Source: Candidatus Bathyarchaeota archaeon
GTDB taxonomy: Archaea > Thermoproteota > Bathyarchaeia > Bathyarchaeales > Bathycorpusculaceae
Direction: 5' to 3'
DNA length: 64,000 nt
Assembly: GCA_026014735.1 (NCBI GenBank)
Contig: JAOZHT010000004.1
Location: forward strand, 281,321 to 345,320
The translations under genes were made by a program, and so were the position numbers. The first letter of the stretch is position 1; every line of letters starts with the position of its first letter. The notes under the pieces were generated by a model, which was not told where the DNA came from, searched no databases, and saw nothing but the letters and a program-made list of their open reading frames with translations. This document shows, piece by piece, positions 25,914 through 33,005 of the stretch.

Positions 25914-26287
25914 TGGTACACCTAGATAAATGTAGTTCAACTCTGCCCGATATTTAAATTGCTCAAAAACAGCAAAAACCAGCCTGCTGACTACATCTCC
26001 AATTTCCATCTTTGCCATCTGGGCAAATGAGTCTGCAGGGGGCTGTGTAGGGTTTTCATTCATGGCGCCATGTGAAGGGTTAGTTGCTGATCAAAGAAAC
26101 TTTGATTATACACTTGCTTGTGGAGTTCTCAGGCGGCATTTCTTGTTGATTGGTGTGTAGATGAAGGGCCCGTATTCAAATTGAGTTTAGCTAAGTTGCT
26201 CGCGGGTTTAGTTCATAAATCTTGACCAAACATATCGTTTCCCCTCACAAGATCTTGACAAAAAACCCTAAATACCAAAGTCCAACA
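25914..26287. other. Divergent intergenic region with TATA box for the radical SAM gene
   Basis: The span has no convincing gene. The minus strand has a strong TATA box, AATTTAAATAT (25950-25960), about 37 bases ahead of the radical SAM start. Frames that would extend that gene upstream lack conserved residues. Toward 26288 on the plus strand I see no clear TATA box or SD site. Confidence 0.5.
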
Positions 26288-28852
26288 ATGCAACTATTGA
26301 ATCAAATGATAGCAAAAATAAAAAAGCCATTCACAGTAATAATCCTGTCAGCGATAGTTATTTCAAGCTTAGCCTCAGCATGCGCCACCGCTACGGGTCA
26401 GAGCCCACAGTCTTCGGCACCCGCGCTTGATTGGCAACAGATGCGCTCGGCTACCCATGCAGAATGGGTTGGTCAATCCGTCGCTGGCGTCATTACAGTT
26501 CTTATTCCCGGAATAAACGCCCCAAATCGTGGATTTACCCGATGCGCATACGTGGAGGGCTTCGGTTCATCTGGTAATGTTTTGTGGCACAAGGAGTTTA
26601 ACGCGCCCTTCCCAGAGGTCATGATAACTACAAGTGACGGCGGCTACGCATACACAACGCGCAGTGAAGAAAAATACGCTAGCTTTACGGGTCCAATAAC
26701 AATCCATAAACTCAACGCTGCCTGCAAGCAACAATGGCAAACAAAACTCCCCGACAGCTATGTTGGCAGAGTAATGTTCATACAAACATCTGATGGTGGC
26801 TACGCCCTTGTCACCCAAGCTGCAATCCACGCTTCCAACCGACAAATAGTAATAGCTAAAACTGACTCCGCGGCAGAACTCCAATGGACAAAAAACATCA
26901 CATCCATAAATGAGCAATATTCTATTCACTCGTTTATCCAAACAAACGATAAAGGATACGGGTTTGCAGGCGCATACAATGACCCCTCAGGCGTAAATGG
27001 AAGCGACTTTTTCATAGCCAAGACAGATGCCAACGGCAATCTCCAGTGGATAAAAACGTTTGGAGGAATCAACGAGGACTCTGCCAACTCGCTAATCCAA
27101 ACCACGGATGGCGGATTTGCAATGGTTGGTAACACGGCTTCTTTTGGCGCCGGCGGCACAGATGCGTTACTGATTAAAACTGATGCCCAAGGTAACCTGT
27201 TGTGGGCTCATACTTATGGTGGAGTAGGACCAACAATGGTGATTTCGGGGCAGTCAGACAGATGGGGCAACCATGTTCCTGACGTGGTCCAAAGCTTTTC
27301 GGACTCCGGATCTAAGAACGATTACGCTGATTGTTTGGTGGAGACAAAAGATGGCGGCTTAGCTTTTGCAGGTGAAACACAATGGGGCGAATTCTCCTAC
27401 AACATGATGTGGCTGGTGAAAACAGATGCAAATGGAGTTGAACTGTGGGCTCAAGCGTACGGCGATTTCAAATCAGCAATAGTTTACGCAGACAAGATTA
27501 GGTGGAGCTTAAGTTCCTTTACTCAGCTAGAGGACGGCTCTTTCGTGTTAGCTGGACAAGCAGGGGGCCAGAGTGTTATGGACCAATCCAGCTTTATAGT
27601 TAAAACTAAACCAGACGCCTCCATCCCGACAACTTCCCAATCTTGCTTCCAATCGTCTATGGTGCTTCCTACTGTTTTGATTAACTCAGATGGTACTGTC
27701 TCACCATCAAATGCCCCAATAACCCGCGAAGGCAACCAGTACCGATTAACTCATGACTTCAATGGCTCGCTAATTATCCAAGCAAACAACATCGTGCTTG
27801 ATGGGCAAGGACACTTACTCAGTGGCAACGGTACGGTAGATGGTCTTTTTGTCAGGTTGACCCAAATAGGCGTCGATGCCTCAGATGCCAAAAATGTAGA
27901 AATAAGCAACCTAAAAATCGAGAACTTCAAAATCGGGGTTCTGTTAGACAACTCGGACAACATAATAGTCTCTGATAGTATATTCCGTTTTAACGAACAA
28001 GCCGTGGCAGCTACCCGAATTGTAGACACAAAGCTCACCAATAATAATTTTATCAGTGAAGTCACGACGCAAAAAGAAACCATCCGATTAACCTACGCTT
28101 TAAACTCTCAAATAAGCAACAATTTGCTGGTTCTGGATTCAGTTTGGATTGAGAATTCAAGCGGCGCCGTCATCTCAAACAATGAATTCCGGGGAGTTGC
28201 CTTGGGTACTGCAAGACAAGGAGGCGGAATCATCCTTACTGTCTGCAATAATGCGCTTGTTTGCGGAAACAATTTTTTCTCTTGCCCAACCGCCACCAAC
28301 ATTATTAGTTCTGCAGATGTGATAGTGGCTGCAAATAATTACACCAACTGTGCTGAAGCAATCTCTGCTTATGGAGTTCCAGGCACTCTGATCTACATGA
28401 ACAACTTCGTTGACAATTCAAACATTTGGTGTTTGCAGGCACAACTCGCTTGGAGCGAACCGCCTATTTACATAAACGAGGTTTGGGATAACGGACAAGT
28501 CGGCAACTACTACAACAACTACACCAACCAATATCCAAACACACAGCAGACGAGTAATTCAGAAACATGGAATATGCCCTACGAAATTGACGAAAACAAC
28601 ACAGATAACCATCCACTTGTCGCCCCAGGATCCACGGAGACGATGCAGAACCTGGCACAGTCTCTGATTTCAGCGCATTCACCATCGGTTAACTTGACAT
28701 CCGCCTTCACCGTGGCAAATCTGATAACCACGGTTTCTGTTGTGGGGGCGCTACTCGTAGCTTTGCTTGTATCCTTTTTACTTGTTAGAAGAAAGCGGAA
28801 ACACACTCCAAGTGTGGCAAAAACAAATTTGCCTCGCCCGCTTAATACCTAA
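26288..28852 (+). CDS. Large secreted protein: beta-propeller-like repeats plus parallel beta-helix
   Basis: An 854-residue surface protein. A hydrophobic signal lies at about 14-35. Residues about 90-430 contain repeats of the form FFIAKTDANGNLQWIKTFGG followed by DSANSLIQTTDGGFAMVG, a seven- or eight-bladed-type pattern. From about 520 to 720, NIVLDGQGHLLSGNG, NVEISNLKIENFKIGVLL and similar rungs form a NosD/PbH1-type right-handed beta-helix. A membrane helix (about 815-835) and RRKRK tail anchor it. I start at 26288. This combination suggests carbohydrate or surface-polymer binding. Confidence 0.75.
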   Translation: MQLLNQMIAKIKKPFTVIILSAIVISSLASACATATGQSPQSSAPALDWQQMRSATHAEWVGQSVAGVITVLIPGINAPNRGFTRCAYVEGFGSSGNVLWHKEFNAPFPEVMITTSDGGYAYTTRSEEKYASFTGPITIHKLNAACKQQWQTKLPDSYVGRVMFIQTSDGGYALVTQAAIHASNRQIVIAKTDSAAELQWTKNITSINEQYSIHSFIQTNDKGYGFAGAYNDPSGVNGSDFFIAKTDANGNLQWIKTFGGINEDSANSLIQTTDGGFAMVGNTASFGAGGTDALLIKTDAQGNLLWAHTYGGVGPTMVISGQSDRWGNHVPDVVQSFSDSGSKNDYADCLVETKDGGLAFAGETQWGEFSYNMMWLVKTDANGVELWAQAYGDFKSAIVYADKIRWSLSSFTQLEDGSFVLAGQAGGQSVMDQSSFIVKTKPDASIPTTSQSCFQSSMVLPTVLINSDGTVSPSNAPITREGNQYRLTHDFNGSLIIQANNIVLDGQGHLLSGNGTVDGLFVRLTQIGVDASDAKNVEISNLKIENFKIGVLLDNSDNIIVSDSIFRFNEQAVAATRIVDTKLTNNNFISEVTTQKETIRLTYALNSQISNNLLVLDSVWIENSSGAVISNNEFRGVALGTARQGGGIILTVCNNALVCGNNFFSCPTATNIISSADVIVAANNYTNCAEAISAYGVPGTLIYMNNFVDNSNIWCLQAQLAWSEPPIYINEVWDNGQVGNYYNNYTNQYPNTQQTSNSETWNMPYEIDENNTDNHPLVAPGSTETMQNLAQSLISAHSPSVNLTSAFTVANLITTVSVVGALLVALLVSFLLVRRKRKHTPSVAKTNLPRPLNT

Positions 28853-28939
28853 TCCATCAAACAATCCTCTATGGCAGCGGTTTGCAAAATCAGCAACCAA
28901 CAACTCCAAGTCCATGGAAACAACCCCCCGTTCCTGAGA

Positions 28940-28961
28940 CTATTTTTTGTCTAATTACCCA
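28940..28961. repeat. Intergenic motif CTATTTTTTGTCTAATTA, copy A
   Basis: This 22-base stretch matches 30178-30200 except for one base change and one extra base. Both lie in intergenic sequence 1.2 kb apart. Copy A falls between the large surface protein and the VOC gene. Confidence 0.3.
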
Positions 28962-29125
28962 AGCTACAATCCCATGAACCCTTGCAGCTGAGAGCTAAAA
29001 CGCGATAATATCGAAACGTGACAATGCATAGAACAGGGCTAGCAAAAACTTCAAAGAAGCCCTTTCAAGCAAAAAGCACTAATACAGTTAAAGGGTAAGA
29101 ACCGCAGAAAAATGGGTGATCAGAG

Positions 29126-29503
29126 ATGGCTAAGAATCTAAAAAACGGGTTTGTTTTTCACGAGCTTATGACAACCGATGTCGAAGGTGCCAAAAATTTC
29201 TATCAAAAAATTACCGGACTAAATGTGATGCCAGGTCCCTATCCCATGCTAATGGACAACAATCAACCAGTCGCTGGACTAGTGGGTCCAAGAGCCGACG
29301 GATCAGCGTGGCCTTCAGGTGGTCCAGAATCACACTGGATTGCCTATTTTAGCGTCGATGATGTGGACGCAACGGCGAGAAAAGCGAAGCAACTCGGAGG
29401 TAAGGTGCTGCTACCCCCCACCGACGTCCCAGGGTTTGGTCGAGCAGCCGTCCTAAGGGACCCGCAAGGAGCAGCATTCGGCATATTCACCCAACTGAAA
29501 TAA
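29126..29503 (+). CDS. VOC (glyoxalase/bleomycin-resistance superfamily) protein
   Basis: A 125-residue single VOC protein made of two beta-alpha-beta-beta-beta halves. The start FVFHELMTTDVEGAKNFYQ contains the first metal-ligand His of this fold. HWIAYFSVDDVDATARKAK opens the second half with its His, and DPQGAAFGIF contains the closing strand. Such proteins are metal-dependent lyases, dioxygenases or resistance proteins; which one cannot be told. It stands alone. Confidence 0.85.
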   Translation: MAKNLKNGFVFHELMTTDVEGAKNFYQKITGLNVMPGPYPMLMDNNQPVAGLVGPRADGSAWPSGGPESHWIAYFSVDDVDATARKAKQLGGKVLLPPTDVPGFGRAAVLRDPQGAAFGIFTQLK

Positions 29504-29598
29504 CAGTAGTCTTTGCCGCGTTTGTATTCACGCCAGCGACAGAAGCAACGATAGAAGTACGAAAGTCACAATCAAAGGAATTGCCCCATCCAACACTA

Positions 29599-29943
29599 AC
29601 CCTCACCTTCATTACCACGTACATCGGAACCTTGACCCGTCTGGTTCTTGTCATCCCAGAGTTCCCAACCAAACTTGACAGCGTTCTTTCGGAACTCTGC
29701 GGCTCGAACCAGTCCAAGCTCAGCGGCTTTTATGAGGTCGGAGGGCACAAGCTCAGGTGTTTCGGGGCTGCCAAAATTGAGCCTAACCTTTGCTTTAGCA
29801 GCGTCTAAACCAGCTTGCGATACCGTGACAGCGGAGATTTCTTTTTCGGCCTGGCGCTTGATGTGGCTCTGAATGGGTAGCCTGCAGCTTTGTAGGGCAG
29901 AGGCATGTTTTTGCCCTCGGGGGTGGTGTTCTGCTGCAGATGC
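29599..29943 (-). pseudogene. Open frame without a start (gene fragment)
   Basis: The frame between stops at 29944-29946 and 29596-29598 encodes about 115 residues in a protein-like composition: QAEKEISAVTVSQAGLDAAK, RLNFGSPETPELVPSDL and EFRKNAVKFGWELWDD. There is no ATG and no SD site. It looks like an internal piece of a larger, lost protein. I do not recognise the family with confidence. Chance coding by the opposite strand cannot be excluded because there is no plus-strand gene here to explain it. Confidence 0.35.
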
Positions 29944-30041
29944 CTAGCGTTCCTGCAACTTCTCCTGCAACCGCACAAACCTCCACGCCTCAAATCCACA
30001 ATCATAGGCTTTTCTCTGCGTTTTTTCAGCAGGTGTGGAGC

Positions 30042-30063
30042 CTATAAATAGAGGGGGGATAGA
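30042..30063 (+). promoter_or_regulatory. TATA-plus-G-run element, copy 2
   Basis: CTATAAATAGAGGGGGG is identical to the copy at 39959-39980 (minus) over 22 bases. It lies in non-coding sequence about 250 bases ahead of the first KGG gene and points toward it. It may be the promoter of a leader or a small RNA. Confidence 0.4.
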
Positions 30064-30177
30064 GAGAAAATCGCACGCCAGAAGCAGACGCTGTTTGCTA
30101 AAGGCTCAACGGGTTGTGGAATACGCCCACACCAGCTGCAACCAACCCAGACATAGACCAATCAACCCTCATATGAG

Positions 30178-30200
30178 CTATTTTCTGTCTAATTATCCCA
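30178..30200. repeat. Intergenic motif CTATTTTCTGTCTAATTA, copy B
   Basis: Near-copy of 28940-28961. It lies between the TATA-plus-G-run element and the conserved KGG upstream site. Confidence 0.3.
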
Positions 30201-30232
30201 TATTGCCCTAGTTCTTCTTAGGCTGTGTTGGC

Positions 30233-30267
30233 ATGTTGCTGCCTTGCGACAACAACATATGTTTATG
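30233..30267 (+). promoter_or_regulatory. KGG-array upstream element 1 (ATGTTGCTG-N13-ACATATGTTTATG)
   Basis: The same two blocks at identical spacing occur at 30984-31018. ACATATGT is palindromic. Copy 1 lies about 60-95 bases ahead of the first KGG start codon. The conserved halves separated by an unconserved 13-base core look like a regulator site or promoter shared by two transcription units. TTTAATTG at about 30281-30289 may be the TATA box. Confidence 0.5.
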
Positions 30268-30326
30268 AGCGGTTATTCGGCTCTTTAATTGTTAACTTTT
30301 CCGTAGTATAGTAGGAGGTGAATTTT

Positions 30327-30650
30327 TTGAGTACACGATCAGAAGAGGCAAGAAAAGGCAAAATGACCGTGGCGGAGGCAGGCAGGAAAGGAGGACAGAA
30401 AACCGCATCCACCCACGGACGAGAATTCTACGAGGAAATCGGACGCAAAGGCGGCGAAAAAGTCTCAGCGGAACGCGGACCAGAATTCTACAGCGAAATC
30501 GGCAGCAAAGGCGGATCCGAACGCGCAAAACAGCATGAAGGATCAGCTGAAGCCATGGGCAAAACCAGCCTAGAAGAGGCAGGACACCGAGGCGGCCAAC
30601 GCGTTCGGCGCCTGATTCAGGCTGGAAAAGAGCGTGAGGCAGCGGAATAA
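30327..30650 (+). CDS. Em/KGG-repeat stress protein 1
   Basis: A 107-residue, very hydrophilic protein related to plant group 1 LEA (Em) and Bacillus GsiB-type KGG proteins. It has three repeats: GGQKTASTHGREFYEEIGRK, then GGEKVSAERGPEFYSEIGSK, and a GHRGG-RLIQ end. The start is TTG at 30327 with AGGAGGTGA at 30312-30320 (6-base spacer). GTG at 30318 overlaps the SD and is unlikely. Such proteins are expected to be disordered in water and protect against drying or osmotic stress; a stress role here is inferred. Confidence 0.8.
   Translation: MSTRSEEARKGKMTVAEAGRKGGQKTASTHGREFYEEIGRKGGEKVSAERGPEFYSEIGSKGGSERAKQHEGSAEAMGKTSLEEAGHRGGQRVRRLIQAGKEREAAE
30481..30604 (+). repeat. 124-bp near-identical block, copy A
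   Basis: This part of KGG gene 1 matches 31167-31290 in KGG gene 3 at 122 of 124 positions; both differences are transitions, one of them silent in the third codon position. It encodes the GPEFYSEIGSKGG repeat through GHRGGQR. It points to recent duplication or gene conversion inside the array. Confidence 0.85.
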
Positions 30651-30720
30651 GCGCCTACTTTTTTGTTTTAGCTTGTTCCCCCTCATTTTCTTAACAGCAA
30701 TTTTAGGAGGTGAACATGGT

Positions 30721-30909
30721 TTGGAAGAGAAGAAAGGCAAAATGACCGTTGAAGAGGCAGGACGCAGGGGCGGATTGAAAACAGCGGAAACGCATGGAGA
30801 AGAATTCTACAGCGAAATCGGCCGAAAAGGAGGACGAATAGGTGGCCCTAAAGGCGGTCAAAGAGTCCGTAAACTCATCGAGGAAGGCAAAGCGCACGAA
30901 GAAGAATAG
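30721..30909 (+). CDS. Em/KGG-repeat stress protein 2
   Basis: A 62-residue protein. It starts MEEKKGKMTVEEAGRRGG, then TAETHGEEFYSEIGRKGG and ends GGQRVRKLIEEGKAHEEE. The TTG start at 30721 has AGGAGGTGA 7 bases ahead; an upstream ATG-like frame would include a hydrophobic stretch that no paralogue has. It sits 70 bases behind copy 1. A T-rich terminator follows, so copies 1 and 2 probably form one unit. Confidence 0.8.
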   Translation: MEEKKGKMTVEEAGRRGGLKTAETHGEEFYSEIGRKGGRIGGPKGGQRVRKLIEEGKAHEEE

Positions 30910-30915
30910 TTAATT

Positions 30916-30945
30916 CCCCTTTTTTGTTTCTCGTTTTTTTCGTTG
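30916..30945 (+). terminator. T-rich terminator after KGG gene 2
   Basis: Two runs of six and seven T, separated by GTTTCTCG, follow the second KGG stop by about 10 bases. The next conserved upstream element begins at 30984, which supports a transcript end here. Confidence 0.5.
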
Positions 30946-30983
30946 GATAGCTCTTTCTGTAGGCCTAAATTAGAATGCATCCG

Positions 30984-31018
30984 ATGTTGCTGTAAAAGAA
31001 CAGCCACATATGTTTATG
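30984..31018 (+). promoter_or_regulatory. KGG-array upstream element 2
   Basis: ATGTTGCTG, 13 bases, then ACATATGTTTATG, exactly as at 30233-30267. The 13-base spacer sequence is not conserved but its length is. It lies 64 bases ahead of KGG gene 3. Confidence 0.5.
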
Positions 31019-31081
31019 TGCCATGTTTAAGGCTAGGACATTAGAAAAACGACCGTTTAACCTTTTTTGGAGGTGAAATGT

Positions 31082-31333
31082 TTGAGTGAAGACAAAAGGA
31101 AAGGAAAAATGACCGTTGAGGAAGCAGGTCGGCTGGGAGGCGAAAAAACCTCTGAAACACATGGGCCAGAATTCTACAGTGAAATCGGCAGCAAAGGCGG
31201 ATCCGAACGCGCAAAGCAGCATGAAGGATCAGCTGAAGCCATGGGCAAAACCAGCCTAGAAGAGGCAGGACACCGAGGCGGCCAACGCGTCCGGGAACTC
31301 ATCGAGGAAGGCAAAGAACGTGAAGAGGGTTAA
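31082..31333 (+). CDS. Em/KGG-repeat stress protein 3
   Basis: An 83-residue paralogue starting MSEDKRKGKMTVEEAGRLGG. Its middle repeat block is nearly identical in DNA to copy 1. Ends RELIEEGKEREEG. TTG start at 31082 with GGAGGTGA about 5 bases ahead; the nearby ATG (31078) is followed in frame by a stop two codons later, so it cannot be the start. This is the clearest proof that TTG is used. Confidence 0.82.
   Translation: MSEDKRKGKMTVEEAGRLGGEKTSETHGPEFYSEIGSKGGSERAKQHEGSAEAMGKTSLEEAGHRGGQRVRELIEEGKEREEG
31167..31290 (+). repeat. 124-bp near-identical block, copy B
   Basis: See copy A at 30481-30604. The flanking sequence on both sides diverges quickly, so the block ends are sharp, as expected after gene conversion. 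Confidence 0.85.
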
Positions 31334-31388
31334 TCCCCTTGTATTCTAACTCCCTCTGCAGGTTCTATTTTGCTAGGAGGTGAATTAA

Positions 31389-31571
31389 TTGGATGAGGAG
31401 CGAAAGAAGGGAACGATGAGCGTTGAAGAAGCGGGGCGGTTGGGCGGCCAGAAAGGTGGACGTAAAACCGCGGAGACTCATGGTCGCGAATTTTATGAGG
31501 AGATCGGACATAAAGGCGGACAGAAGGTTCGACGGCTCATCGAGGAAGGCAAAGAGTACGAAAACGAGTAA
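31389..31571 (+). CDS. Em/KGG-repeat stress protein 4
   Basis: A 60-residue protein: MDEERKKGTMSVEEAGRLGG, then TAETHGREFYEEIGHKGG and RRLIEEGKEYENE. TTG start with AGGAGGTGA about 5 bases ahead. It has one complete Em repeat. It follows copy 3 by 55 bases and precedes copy 5 by 50 bases. Confidence 0.82.
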   Translation: MDEERKKGTMSVEEAGRLGGQKGGRKTAETHGREFYEEIGHKGGQKVRRLIEEGKEYENE

Positions 31572-31621
31572 TCAGTCTCTTGCATGATTAATGTCAAAAC
31601 TATGTTTGGAGGTGAAATATT

Positions 31622-31789
31622 TTGAGTGATAAAAAGAAGGGAAAGATGACCGTTGAAGAAGCAGGACGCATGGGTGGAGAGAAGACCTCGGAAACTCACG
31701 GCGAAGAATTCTACAGTGAAATCGGCCACAAAGGCGGCCAGAAAGTAAAGAGACTTATCGAGGAAGGAAAGGAGTATGAGGGCAAGTAA
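31622..31789 (+). CDS. Em/KGG-repeat stress protein 5
   Basis: A 55-residue protein too short for ordinary gene calling: MSDKKKGKMTVEEAGRMGG, then TSETHGEEFYSEIGHKGG and KRLIEEGKEYEGK. The TTG start at 31622 has GGAGGTGA (31608-31615) 6 bases ahead. It is clearly homologous to its neighbours over its full length. Confidence 0.82.
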   Translation: MSDKKKGKMTVEEAGRMGGEKTSETHGEEFYSEIGHKGGQKVKRLIEEGKEYEGK

Positions 31790-31869
31790 CCCCATGCCTG
31801 TTTCTTTTCAGTTTCCAAATTTCATTTTTCAATATCCTTTTTAGTAGCCCTTTTGGAGGTGACAATCCA

Positions 31870-32151
31870 ACGAGTGAACAGACAACAACTGAAAGGCGAA
31901 GAGGAATCGGTCAAGGCAGAGGAACCCGAAGACAATATACTAGCCGAAACGGCGGCGCCGGACACGTTAGCCCCGCTATCGTAGAGAAGTACCTGGCGGG
32001 TATGCATTACCCTGCGGAGAAGAAGAAACTGGTCAGCAACGCCCAAGGTAAAGATGCACCCGAAGACGTCATGGATCTCATCAACAAGCTTCCCGATAAA
32101 ACCTACAATTCGCCCATAGACATCACAAAAGAAATCGGCAAAATCGAGTAG
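31870..32151 (+). CDS. DUF2795 domain protein with apparent ACG start
   Basis: A 93-residue protein. The N-terminal part (2-45) is Arg/Gly/Gln-rich (SEQTTTERRRGIGQGRG). The C-terminal part is a DUF2795 domain: VEKYLAGMHYPAEKKKLVSN, DAPEDVMDLINKLPDKTY and SPIDITKEI. A perfect GGAGGTGA (31855-31862) is followed 7 bases later by ACG AGT GAA. This lines up with TTG AGT GAA in KGG gene 3. No ATG, GTG or TTG is in frame until within the domain. Either ACG is the start, or a base was mutated or misread. Confidence 0.7.
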   Translation, partial: TSEQTTTERRRGIGQGRGTRRQYTSRNGGAGHVSPAIVEKYLAGMHYPAEKKKLVSNAQGKDAPEDVMDLINKLPDKTYNSPIDITKEIGKIE

Positions 32152-32238
32152 AAGCCACTGATTACCCAAATTTTTTGTAATCTACAAACCTGCAGTTCAA
32201 TGGCTGCAAACCGAGGTCTTGTTTTGGAGGTGAAGAGG

Positions 32239-32481
32239 TTGGAAACGAAAAGCGAAGAGAAACCAAAGATGACACGGCAGCAAGCAGGCAGACTTGGCGG
32301 CGAAAAGGTCTCCAGGGAAAGGGGACCTGAATTCTATCGGCAAATCGGAAGGAAAGGCGGCGAAAAAGTCGCTGAGCAACGGGGACCTGAATTTTACCGT
32401 GAAATCGGACGTAAAGGCGGAGAAAGCCGCACAAACAAATCATCCAAAACAAAGAAACGCGCCAAAAAACACGGCGCATAA
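32239..32481 (+). CDS. Em/KGG-repeat stress protein 6
   Basis: An 80-residue protein with two close repeats, GGEKVSRERGPEFYRQIGRK and GGEKVAEQRGPEFYREIGRK. It has a basic tail, SKTKKRAKKHGA, unlike the acidic ends of its paralogues. TTG start at 32239 with GGAGGTGA 4-6 bases ahead. It follows the DUF2795 gene by 87 bases. Confidence 0.82.
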   Translation: METKSEEKPKMTRQQAGRLGGEKVSRERGPEFYRQIGRKGGEKVAEQRGPEFYREIGRKGGESRTNKSSKTKKRAKKHGA

Positions 32482-32539
32482 GTGCCTCCATTTTGAGTTA
32501 AGCAAAATGTTGAAATATTTTGTGGGCGCCTTTTAAGCT

Positions 32540-32980
32540 ATGAAGAAAGTACTTGTTTTATACTATAGCCGCAGTGGCAACACTGAAAAAATGGCTAAAG
32601 CCGTTGCTGAAGGAGCCCAATCCGTCGGCGGCGTCCAAGTTGACCTTAACTTCCATGTGGAAGTCTCCGAACTCGCAGGTTATGATGCCGTCATCGTTGG
32701 GGCACCAACCTACCGTCATGAGTTGCCGGTGGATTTCAAAAACCTCTTTGAAGGCGCTGAGGTTAAGCGTTTGAATTTGAAGGGGAAAATCGGTGGGGTT
32801 TTTGGTTCCTATGGATGGAGCGGCGAAGCCCCCAAACAGTTGACCGACATCATGGCAAAGCTTGGGATGCAAACACCCCAACCGCCGGTTTTAGCAAAAT
32901 ACGCTCCTGACTCGGCAGCGCTGGATGCATGCCGGAGCTTGGGAAAGAAAATTTCCGAAACCTTGATGAATACGCCTTAG
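32540..32980 (+). CDS. Flavodoxin-fold protein
   Basis: A 146-residue flavodoxin. YYSRSGNTEKMAKAVAEGA binds the FMN phosphate. GAPTYRHELP and GVFGSYGWSGEAPKQL are the FMN ring loops, as in the C-terminal domain of FprA-type flavoproteins. It may carry electrons to a reductase or an oxygen- or peroxide-consuming partner. It sits between the KGG array and a ferritin-like gene, suggesting a shared stress setting. Confidence 0.88.
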   Translation: MKKVLVLYYSRSGNTEKMAKAVAEGAQSVGGVQVDLNFHVEVSELAGYDAVIVGAPTYRHELPVDFKNLFEGAEVKRLNLKGKIGGVFGSYGWSGEAPKQLTDIMAKLGMQTPQPPVLAKYAPDSAALDACRSLGKKISETLMNTP

Positions 32981-33005
32981 CATAAGAGAAATGGAGCGTT
33001 GTTTT

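Larger units (their letters stand above)
29504..30326. other. Long intergenic region with a decayed reading frame and promoter-like elements
   Basis: About 820 bases without an intact gene. The minus strand at 29599-29943 is open for 115 codons but lacks an ATG. A TATA-plus-G-run element lies at 30042-30063, copy B of an intergenic motif at 30178-30200, and the candidate regulatory site of the KGG array at 30233-30267. These are listed separately. Confidence 0.6.

Noticed and set aside
24429-26063. Upstream extension of the B12 radical SAM gene to 26063
   Set aside because: The extra 50 residues are not conserved in type and would place the start beyond a strong TATA box; ATG 25913 has a good ribosome site.
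30318-30320. GTG as the start of KGG gene 1
   Set aside because: It lies inside the GGAGGTG ribosome site. TTG at 30327 has the same spacing as in the paralogues.
31822-32169. Minus-strand frame of 115 residues over the DUF2795 gene
   Set aside because: The DUF2795 protein on the plus strand has domain similarity and a perfect ribosome site; this frame has neither.
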